A stretch of DNA of 5,597 bases, from positions 1-5,597 of the forward strand of contig CANRIE010000103.1 of the NCBI GenBank assembly GCA_947630585.1. Reading direction: 5' to 3'. Origin of the DNA: an uncultured Bacilli bacterium (GTDB taxonomy: Bacteria; Bacillota_I; Bacilli_A; RF39; UBA660). The position numbers and the translations under genes were made by a program. Of the stretch, positions 1 through 4,776 are shown piece after piece. The stretch's first letter is position 1; every line of letters begins with the position of its first letter. Under the pieces are notes generated by a model. That model was not told the DNA's origin. It saw nothing but the letters and a program-made list of their open reading frames with translations, and searched no databases.

Positions 1-1421
1 TCACCACATCCAGATACACAACAAGTTCCCATACCACGAGCAACAACAGCAGCATGTGAAGTCATTCCACCACGAACTGTTAAAACACCTTGGCTTGCAA
101 CCATTCCTTCAATGTCTTCAGGAGTTGTTTCAAGACGAACAAGAATTACTCTTTCGCCTCTTCCCCCAATTCCAGCAGCTTTCGCATCATCAGCAGTAAA
201 ATATACGCGTCCTGCAGCAGCTCCAGGGGACGCAGGTAAACCATTTCCAATTACTTCGCCATTTTTTAAGGCTTCAGCATCAAAAGTTGGATGTAATAAT
301 TGATCTAGACTCTTAGCTTCAATTCGAAGTAAAGCTTCTTCTTTCGTGATTTTTCCTTCATCAACTAAATCACAAGCAATTTTAATTGCAGCTGGTGCAG
401 TTCTCTTACCATTTCTGGTTTGTAAGAAATAAAGTTTTCCTTCTTGAATTGTAAACTCCATATCTTGCATATCTTTATAATGATCTTCTAATTTGTTTGC
501 AATTTCAATAAAGTTTTGATAGCATTCTGGTAAATCTTCAGCAAGTTTCGTGATAGGTTGAGGAGTTCTAACACCTGCAACAACATCTTCTCCTTGAGCA
601 TTAATTAAGTATTCACCATAAATACCTTTTTCACCAGTTGATGGGTTTCTTGTAAATGCTACACCAGTTCCTGATGTATCACCCATGTTTCCAAATACCA
701 TTGATTGAACATTAACAGCTGTTCCCCAGTCACCTGGAATATCATTCATTCTTCTATAAACGATAGCCCGTGGGTTATCCCAAGAACGAAATACTGCTTT
801 AACAGCTCCCATTAATTGTTCACGTGGGTCTTGTGGGAATTCTTCCCCATTCATACTTTCTTTGTAAACTTGTTTAAATCTTTTAACAAGTTCTTTTAAA
901 TCATCAACGTCTAATTCAGTGTCGTATTTAACGCCTTTACTTGCTTTAACTTCATCGATGATTTTTTCAAAGAATGATTTTGGAACTTCCATAACAACAT
1001 CAGAATACATTTGAATAAATCTTCTGTATGAATCGTAGGCAAATCTTGGATTGTTAGTTTTCTTTGCAAAGCCTTCAACTGCAACATCATTTAAACCAAG
1101 ATTTAAAATTGTATCCATCATTCCTGGCATAGAAGCTCTTGCCCCACTTCTAACAGATACTAAAAGTGGGTCATCATTGTCTCCGAATTTCTTACCACGC
1201 TTTTCTTCAAGCTTAGCTAAGTATTCGAATATTTGTTCTTCGATTTCTGAGCTTATAGTTTTATTATTTTCATAATAATTAGTACAAGCTTCAGTCGTAA
1301 CTGTAAATCCTTCAGGAATTGGAAGTCCTAAATTAGTCATTTCAGCTAAGTTAGCACCTTTTCCTCCTAAAAGATTACGCATGTCTTTGTTTCCTTCTTC
1401 AAAGGAATAAACATATTTCAT
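1..1421 (-). CDS. ppdK: Pyruvate, phosphate dikinase, N-terminal half (3' end outside window)
   Basis: PPDK interconverts pyruvate + ATP + Pi and PEP + AMP + PPi in the cytoplasm. In fermenters it can run toward ATP and pyruvate. The window shows 473 codons of a protein that is usually about 875 residues. The ATP-grasp nucleotide-binding domain covers about residues 1-340: GGKGANLAEM with K21, VRSGARASMPGMMD with R91, GDTSGTGVAFTRNPSTG, E322, Q334 and R336 in FLQTRNGKR. These match the ATP-site residues of the Clostridium symbiosum enzyme within one position. The swivelling phosphohistidine domain follows, with MTSHAAVVARGMG, where H456 is the phosphorylated histidine and the nearby Thr is the site used by PPDK regulatory kinases in other organisms. 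The PEP/pyruvate TIM barrel is beyond the left edge. The ATG start has AGGAGGA six bases upstream. The gene has its own promoter, after a terminator for the genes upstream. No frameshift or missing key residue was seen. Confidence 0.97.
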   Translation of the reverse strand, partial: MKYVYSFEEGNKDMRNLLGGKGANLAEMTNLGLPIPEGFTVTTEACTNYYENNKTISSEIEEQIFEYLAKLEEKRGKKFGDNDDPLLVSVRSGARASMPGMMDTILNLGLNDVAVEGFAKKTNNPRFAYDSYRRFIQMYSDVVMEVPKSFFEKIIDEVKASKGVKYDTELDVDDLKELVKRFKQVYKESMNGEEFPQDPREQLMGAVKAVFRSWDNPRAIVYRRMNDIPGDWGTAVNVQSMVFGNMGDTSGTGVAFTRNPSTGEKGIYGEYLINAQGEDVVAGVRTPQPITKLAEDLPECYQNFIEIANKLEDHYKDMQDMEFTIQEGKLYFLQTRNGKRTAPAAIKIACDLVDEGKITKEEALLRIEAKSLDQLLHPTFDAEALKNGEVIGNGLPASPGAAAGRVYFTADDAKAAGIGGRGERVILVRLETTPEDIEGMVASQGVLTVRGGMTSHAAVVARGMGTCCVSGCG

Positions 1422-1443
1422 ATATAATCCTCCTAACGGATAT

Positions 1444-1472
1444 ATTATATAAAAAAAAAGTTATTGTTTCAA
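1444..1472 (-). promoter_or_regulatory. Promoter of the PPDK gene
   Basis: On the minus strand TTGAAA (1472-1467) and TATAAT (1449-1444) are separated by exactly 17 bp. The predicted transcription start is near 1437, which leaves a leader of only about 16 nt that begins almost at the AGGAGGA ribosome site (1434-1428). The -35 box lies in the loop and arm of the upstream operon's terminator hairpin, and the spacer contains that terminator's T-tract. The box match is strong; activity is inferred. Confidence 0.75.
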
Positions 1473-1482
1473 CAACTTTTTT
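1451..1482 (-). terminator. Rho-independent terminator of the small membrane protein genes
   Basis: Read on the minus strand, GTTGTTG and CAATAAC form a 7-bp stem (one G-U pair) around an AAA loop. The stem is extended by an A-tract upstream and followed by nine T residues. It lies 45 bp after the stop codon of the gene at 1528-2019 and before the PPDK start, so it should end that transcript. It overlaps the PPDK promoter. Confidence 0.8.
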
Positions 1483-1527
1483 AATTACTTTACACGAATA
1501 GACATTTTTTAATTAAATATTAATATT

Positions 1528-2019
1528 TTAATTACCATCTACCCAATAGAAAATATCATTATTTTCCTTACATGCTTTCTCTGTTATACCAGAAACTTCT
1601 TCACCATTACTATATCTATGACATGAACCATTGCTTGATGAACTACTTCCACTTCCACCGCCACTTTGATTCCAGCAAGCAAAGAAAGCACTAAAAGTAT
1701 TTTGAGCATCAGCAGTGCCCTTAATATTAATAACACCATTAATTGCCGACATAATAATTTGTAAAATAGGAACAATTAAGAATATTATTAAAGCATAAAC
1801 TAATCTGTAAATACATTTTTTCTTAATTTTTGAAATCTCTTTATCATCAGCATTACTTGCCATAGCCTTAAACATATCAATAGCACATAAAACTATAAGT
1901 ACAGCTGGTACTGCAAATTGAATAATTGTAAATACTGTTTTAACCGCTGTTATAGCAAGACTAATTAAACTATTATTACATAATTCATCAAGACTTATTA
2001 ATGTTTGAACTAAATTCAT
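1528..2019 (-). CDS. Small two-helix membrane protein, pilin-like (TrbC/VirB2-type fold suspected), with Ser-Gly linker and Cys-containing tail
   Basis: This 163-residue protein has two hydrophobic segments, about residues 18-50 and 70-97, joined by a short charged loop (DDKEISKIKKKC). It is a paralogue of the protein encoded just upstream: both share CNN near the N-terminus, P-x-x-LIVLC-x-ID-x-FK at the end of helix 1, a VYA motif opening helix 2, a proline inside helix 2, and a CW pair after it (C115-W116). By the positive-inside rule the lysine-rich loop is cytoplasmic and both ends lie outside. Residues 119-132 are a Gly/Ser-rich linker, followed by a tail with C133 and C150 and a terminal aromatic FYWVDG. 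The layout resembles small pilin-like conjugation proteins, but that assignment rests on fold only. The ATG is preceded by GGAGGAGA. The gene lies 82 bp downstream of its paralogue, has a promoter of its own, and ends at a clear terminator. Confidence 0.82.
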   Translation of the reverse strand: MNLVQTLISLDELCNNSLISLAITAVKTVFTIIQFAVPAVLIVLCAIDMFKAMASNADDKEISKIKKKCIYRLVYALIIFLIVPILQIIMSAINGVINIKGTADAQNTFSAFFACWNQSGGGSGSSSSSNGSCHRYSNGEEVSGITEKACKENNDIFYWVDGN

Positions 2020-2048
2020 AAAAAATCTCCTCCAATATCCATAACTTT

Positions 2049-2077
2049 ATAATACTAAATTATCTTAAATAAATCAA
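2049..2077 (-). promoter_or_regulatory. Internal promoter before the 163-residue membrane protein gene
   Basis: On the minus strand TTGATT (2077-2072) and TATTAT (2054-2049) are 17 bp apart, with a predicted start near 2042, about 23 nt before the ATG. No convincing terminator lies between the two membrane protein genes, so this promoter would add transcripts of the second gene to any read-through from the first. The spacing is exact, but such boxes also arise by chance in AT-rich DNA. Confidence 0.5.
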
Positions 2078-2092
2078 GTCTTTTTTTGTATT

Positions 2093-2410
2093 TTAGTTAT
2101 TTTTTTTACTTTCTTCAACGTAATCCCAACATTCTTTCCATTCATCTGTATAACCAAATGGAACTATCCGATTAGCAAGTCTAAAAAACATTGGAATTAA
2201 AAATGGTAATAAATATATAACAACTGCATAAACAATTTTCATCATTACATCTTTACGTAATTTTTTAATTTCATCTTCTTTTTTCGTCACAATTATCTTA
2301 AATATATCAATTGTACATAGAACAATTAATAAAATTGGAATAATAAAACGAATTAAATTAAATAAAGAAATAATTACACCAAAAACTATTTGCATTTCAT
2401 TATTACACAT
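2093..2410 (-). CDS. Small two-helix membrane protein, pilin-like, paralogue of the neighbouring gene
   Basis: This 105-residue protein has hydrophobic segments at about residues 8-37 and 58-79 and a strongly charged loop between them (TKKEDEIKKLRKD). It shares CNN at residues 2-4, LIVLC-x-ID-x-FK at 29-38, VYA at 60-62, the helix-2 prolines and C94-W95 with the 163-residue protein downstream, and lacks that protein's linker and tail. The loop between two helices and the small size fit the TrbC/VirB2-like pilin pattern seen in uncultured Firmicutes and mycoplasmas; the function is inferred. In-frame upstream starts exist (GTG at 2422 and 2419, ATG at 2416), but AGGTGG (2424-2419) sits eight bases before the ATG at 2410, which also places CNN as in the paralogue, so 2410 is chosen. 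A consensus promoter lies directly upstream, divergent from ppa. Confidence 0.8.
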   Translation of the reverse strand: MCNNEMQIVFGVIISLFNLIRFIIPILLIVLCTIDIFKIIVTKKEDEIKKLRKDVMMKIVYAVVIYLLPFLIPMFFRLANRIVPFGYTDEWKECWDYVEESKKNN

Positions 2411-2418
2411 CCCCATCA

Positions 2419-2424
2419 CCACCT
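2419..2424 (-). promoter_or_regulatory. Ribosome binding site fixing the start at 2410
   Basis: AGGTGG on the minus strand is eight bases from the ATG at 2410 and only two from the ATG at 2416. It overlaps the GTG codons at 2422 and 2419, so the longer starts are unlikely. Confidence 0.65.
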
Positions 2425-2432
2425 ACTTGCAC

Positions 2433-2461
2433 ATTATAGCATATTTTACATAAATTGTCAA
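2433..2461 (-). promoter_or_regulatory. Full-consensus promoter of the small membrane protein genes
   Basis: The minus strand reads TTGACA (2461-2456), a 17-bp spacer, then TATAAT (2438-2433), with TG one base before the -10 box (extended -10). This is a perfect match to the housekeeping sigma consensus in both boxes and in spacing. The predicted start is near 2426, giving a leader of about 16 nt. It implies high constitutive transcription unless a repressor acts. Confidence 0.88.
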
Positions 2462-2477
2462 CTTTTTGAAAAATAAT

Positions 2478-2506
2478 TTGCATACCAATTAAAAATTTGA
2501 TATTAT
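2478..2506 (+). promoter_or_regulatory. Promoter of ppa
   Basis: TTGCAT (2478-2483) and TATTAT (2501-2506) are 17 bp apart, with TG one base upstream of the -10 box. The predicted start is near 2512-2513, leaving a leader of only about 11 nt. It is back-to-back with the consensus promoter of the divergent membrane protein genes; the two -35 boxes are 16 bp apart. Confidence 0.65.
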
Positions 2507-2512
2507 TAGTAC

Positions 2513-2519
2513 GGGTGAT
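2513..2519 (+). promoter_or_regulatory. Ribosome binding site of ppa, deciding its start
   Basis: GGGTGAT matches the 3' part of the Shine-Dalgarno core (GGTGAT) and ends four bases before the ATG at 2524. The in-frame ATG at 2518 overlaps it and the TTG at 2497 lies inside the promoter, so 2524 is the likely start. Confidence 0.6.
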
Positions 2520-2523
2520 GCAG

Positions 2524-3021
2524 ATGAATAACATAGTTGATAGTATTATAGAAATTCCACTTGGAACTAAAAACAAATATGAAATCGATAAAAAAAGTGG
2601 CAAAATTAGATTAAGCCGGGTTCAATATTCATCAATGACTTATCCTAGTGAATATGGCTATATCGATGAAACTTTAGCAACGGATGGAGATCCAATTGAT
2701 ATTTTAGTTATCACAAGTGAAGCAAGTTTTCCAGGCTGTATAATTGAAGCAAAAGTTTTAGGATACTTAGACACGATTGACAACGGATTTGGAGACCCTA
2801 AAATAATTGCCGTTAATAATGTTGACCCAAGATGTAATTTCTATAATTCACTTGATGAGCTTCCTAAGCATTCTTTAATTGAAATCAAGAATTTCTTTGA
2901 AAACTATAAACTTCTTCAAAATATTGAAGTTCAAGTTTTTGATTATCATGACAAAGAAGAAGCTATGGGAATGATTGAAGAAGCTAAAAAACGCTATCAA
3001 GCTAGTTTAAAGAACGATTAG
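2524..3021 (+). CDS. ppa: Inorganic pyrophosphatase, soluble family I
   Basis: The enzyme hydrolyses PPi to two Pi with Mg2+ in the cytoplasm, pulling PPi-releasing biosynthetic reactions forward. The product has 165 residues, close to the bacterial family I length. The family signature DGDPIDI is at 54-60. Every active-site position I could align to the E. coli enzyme is present: K18 and E20 in KYEID, R32, Y44 in YPSEYGYI, D54, D56, D59, D86, D91 and K93, and Y128-K129. E. coli E98 is replaced by N87, as far as can be aligned by eye. Many Bacilli instead use the unrelated family II enzyme, whereas mycoplasmas use family I. The gene is alone on the plus strand, divergent from the membrane protein pair and convergent with rny 25 bp away. 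Its stop codon lies inside the loop of its own terminator. Confidence 0.97.
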   Translation: MNNIVDSIIEIPLGTKNKYEIDKKSGKIRLSRVQYSSMTYPSEYGYIDETLATDGDPIDILVITSEASFPGCIIEAKVLGYLDTIDNGFGDPKIIAVNNVDPRCNFYNSLDELPKHSLIEIKNFFENYKLLQNIEVQVFDYHDKEEAMGMIEEAKKRYQASLKND

Positions 3022-3032
3022 TTCTTTTTTTT
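3009..3032 (+). terminator. Rho-independent terminator of ppa
   Basis: AAAGAAC and GTTCTTT form a 7-bp stem around a 5-base loop, followed by a run of T residues up to 3032. The stem starts within the last codons of ppa, and the stop codon TAG spans the loop and the start of the 3' arm. On the minus strand the same hairpin has only a short T-run, so it may stop rny transcripts weakly. Confidence 0.8.
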
Positions 3033-3040
3033 ATAATTAA

Positions 3041-3060
3041 AAGAAGTTATTTAGCTTCTT
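3041..3060 (-). terminator. Weak candidate terminator at the end of rny
   Basis: On the minus strand AAGAAG (3060-3055) and CTTCTT (3046-3041) can pair as a 6-bp stem around the rny stop codon, followed by a short T-run and AT-rich DNA. The stem is short and has little GC, so the ppa hairpin just beyond may do part of the work. Confidence 0.35.
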
Positions 3061-4600
3061 CTTGAGCTCTAACTTCTCTTATAACTGTTACTTTAATTGT
3101 ACCAGGATATTGCATTTCTTTTTCAATTTTTTCTTTGACTTCTCTTGCAATCTTATAACTTTCTAAATCATCAACTTCATCTGGTTTAACAATAACCCTT
3201 AACTCTCTTCCAGCTTGAACAGCAAATGTTTTTTCGATTCCTTTAATGTCATCCGTTACTTTTTCAAGTTGTTCAAGTCGTTTTAGATAATTTTCTAAAG
3301 AGTCATTTCGGGCACCAGGACGGGATGCTGATAGCGCGTCACATATTGCAACAATTGTTGAAATAACACTAGTTGCATCTGTATCCCCATGGTGAGAGGC
3401 AATCGCATTAATAACCTCTTTTGGTTCATGATATTTTCTTGCTAAATCAACTCCTATTTCAACGTGGCTTCCTTCAACTTCGTGGTCAATAGCCTTGCCA
3501 ATATCATGTAAAAGTCCGGCCCGTTTAGCCATCATCACGTTTTCCCCTAACTCACCTGCTAAAACGCCTGATAGTTCAGCAACTTCAATAGAATGAGTTA
3601 AAGCATTTTGACCATAACTAGTTCGAAAATTAAGTTTTCCAATAATTGATACTAATTTAGGATCAACCTTCGTTATTCCAAGCCTAATCAAAGCATTATT
3701 ACCATACTCCATTATCTTATCATTCATGTCTTTTGAAACCTTATCATACAACTCTTCAATTCTTGTTGGATGAATCCGTCCATCTTTAATAAGAGTTTCA
3801 AGTGTAATTCTTGCTATTTCTCTTCTTAAAGGATCAAAACTTGATAAAACTACGGCTTCTGGAGTATCATCAATAATTAAGTCTACTCCGGTTATAGCTT
3901 CAATTGTCCGAATATTTCTTCCTTCTCGACCAATTATTCTTCCCTTCATTTCATCATTTGGTAAGTTAACAACTGTAACAGTTTGTTCTTCTGAAACATC
4001 AGCTGCATATCTTTGCATAGCTAAAACTAGCATTTCCCGGGCTTTCTTATCACACTCTAACTTCGTTTCATTTTCTCTTTCTTTAATGTAATTTGCAATT
4101 TCTAAGTCCATCGATTCTTTAACTTTATCCATGACTCTTTTTCTAGCTTCTTCCTTAGAAATTCCTGATAAATCTTGTAAAACTTTAATTTGTTCTTGCT
4201 TAATCTCGTCAACTTTTGCTTGCTCTTCTAAAATAGCCGTTTGGCGACTTGCAATCTTAGATTCCCGTTCATCTAATGCTTCTTCCCGTTTTTGAAACAT
4301 TAAATCCCGTTTATCCATATTACTTTCTCTTTGAGTTAAACGATTTTCTGATTCTTTTATCTCATCTTTCTTTTCTCTTAACTCTTTTTCTGTTTCCATT
4401 TTTAATTTATGTATTTCTTCTTTCGTTTCTAAAATAGAATCTCTTTTAATCTTATCAGCTTCTTTTTTCGTTGCTTCTAACATAGCATCTCTTTTTTTAC
4501 TTAAAGAGTTACCTCTAATTGCATTCACTAAAGCCATAAGACCTGCTCCAAGTGCTATTCCAATTAAAGTAAGCAAAATGAACATTAATATATTATTCAT
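3047..4600 (-). CDS. rny: Ribonuclease Y
   Basis: RNase Y is the membrane-anchored endonuclease that starts bulk mRNA decay in Firmicutes and organises the degradosome-like complex. The 517-residue product is close to the 520 residues of the Bacillus subtilis protein. In order it shows a single N-terminal membrane helix (about 4-28), a long charged coiled coil (about 35-200), a KH RNA-binding domain with GRIIGREGRNIRTIEAITG (220-238; GxxG loop at 224-227), and an HD metal-dependent phosphohydrolase domain. The HD ligands are visible: H336, H365-D366 in LLHDIGKA, H403-H404 in SHHGD, and D421. A C-terminal domain completes the protein. The ATG at 4600 has AAGGA about eight bases upstream; an ATG at 4607 is out of frame. 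The gene has its own consensus promoter and a leader of about 119 nt with inverted repeats. It is not next to recA or ymdB, its common neighbours in Bacilli. Confidence 0.98.
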   Translation of the reverse strand: MNNILMFILLTLIGIALGAGLMALVNAIRGNSLSKKRDAMLEATKKEADKIKRDSILETKEEIHKLKMETEKELREKKDEIKESENRLTQRESNMDKRDLMFQKREEALDERESKIASRQTAILEEQAKVDEIKQEQIKVLQDLSGISKEEARKRVMDKVKESMDLEIANYIKERENETKLECDKKAREMLVLAMQRYAADVSEEQTVTVVNLPNDEMKGRIIGREGRNIRTIEAITGVDLIIDDTPEAVVLSSFDPLRREIARITLETLIKDGRIHPTRIEELYDKVSKDMNDKIMEYGNNALIRLGITKVDPKLVSIIGKLNFRTSYGQNALTHSIEVAELSGVLAGELGENVMMAKRAGLLHDIGKAIDHEVEGSHVEIGVDLARKYHEPKEVINAIASHHGDTDATSVISTIVAICDALSASRPGARNDSLENYLKRLEQLEKVTDDIKGIEKTFAVQAGRELRVIVKPDEVDDLESYKIAREVKEKIEKEMQYPGTIKVTVIREVRAQEEAK

Positions 4601-4613
4601 TTTCCATCCTTCT

Positions 4614-4649
4614 AGTATTATTCTAATTTATAGCAATCCCCGTAATACT
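4614..4649 (-). promoter_or_regulatory. Inverted repeat in the rny leader next to the ribosome site
   Basis: On the minus strand AGTATTA (4649-4643) and TAATACT (4620-4614) are perfect 7-base complements separated by 22 bases. The second arm abuts the AGAAGG ribosome binding region (4613-4608). Formation of this stem could affect access to the start site. It contains few GC pairs and its regulatory role is inference. Confidence 0.3.
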
Positions 4650-4653
4650 TCGG

Positions 4654-4670
4654 TTAAGACTATGTCTTAA
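4654..4670. repeat. Perfect 7-bp inverted repeat in the rny leader
   Basis: TTAAGAC-TAT-GTCTTAA is a perfect inverted repeat with a 3-base centre. It lies downstream of the rny promoter inside the transcribed leader. It may be an RNA hairpin or a protein-binding site. It is not followed by a T-run on the minus strand, so it is not a terminator for that direction. Confidence 0.5.
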
Positions 4671-4725
4671 AAATCTATTTCTAAATTTATAATTATAATA
4701 AATATAAAACATAATATCTAATTTA

Positions 4726-4754
4726 ATTGTACGGACTTTTTTTATATCTGTCAA
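4726..4754 (-). promoter_or_regulatory. Promoter of rny
   Basis: The minus strand reads TTGACA (4754-4749), 17 bp, then TACAAT (4731-4726), a near-perfect housekeeping promoter. The predicted start is near 4719, giving a leader of about 119 nt before the ATG at 4600. The -35 box begins 22 bp after the stop codon of the upstream gene and sits in a palindrome. Confidence 0.83.
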
Positions 4755-4759
4755 GATAT
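4744..4759. repeat. Palindrome over the -35 box of the rny promoter
   Basis: ATATCT and AGATAT arms flank a 4-base centre, so the minus-strand TTGACA box lies across the middle of a 16-bp inverted repeat. As a hairpin it lacks a T-run in the direction of the upstream gene, so it does not look like that gene's terminator. It could be an operator. Chance is possible in AT-rich DNA. Confidence 0.35.
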
Positions 4760-4776
4760 TTACTTTAATTTGGCAT

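Noticed and set aside
112..303. Plus-strand open frame of 63 codons
   Set aside because: It lies antisense within the well-conserved PPDK coding sequence, with no ribosome site or family resemblance.
1051..1275. Plus-strand open frame of 74 codons
   Set aside because: It is antisense to PPDK codons for the ATP-binding domain and is a by-product of that coding sequence.
1515..1528. Perfect AT-only palindrome after the stop of the 163-residue protein gene
   Set aside because: It consists only of A and T, has no T-run after it in the right position, and is expected by chance in such DNA. The real terminator is at 1451-1482.
1584..1775. Second minus-strand frame of 63 codons
   Set aside because: It overlaps the 163-residue membrane protein gene in another frame. 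The real gene has the ribosome site, promoter and a paralogue.
2403..2603. Minus-strand frame of 66 codons running into ppa
   Set aside because: It crosses both divergent promoters and the start of ppa, and no ribosome site supports it.
4688..4699. TTATAATTATAA palindrome in the rny leader
   Set aside because: It is AT-only, and although it contains a TATAAT no matching -35 box stands at the right distance, so it is not called a second promoter or an operator.
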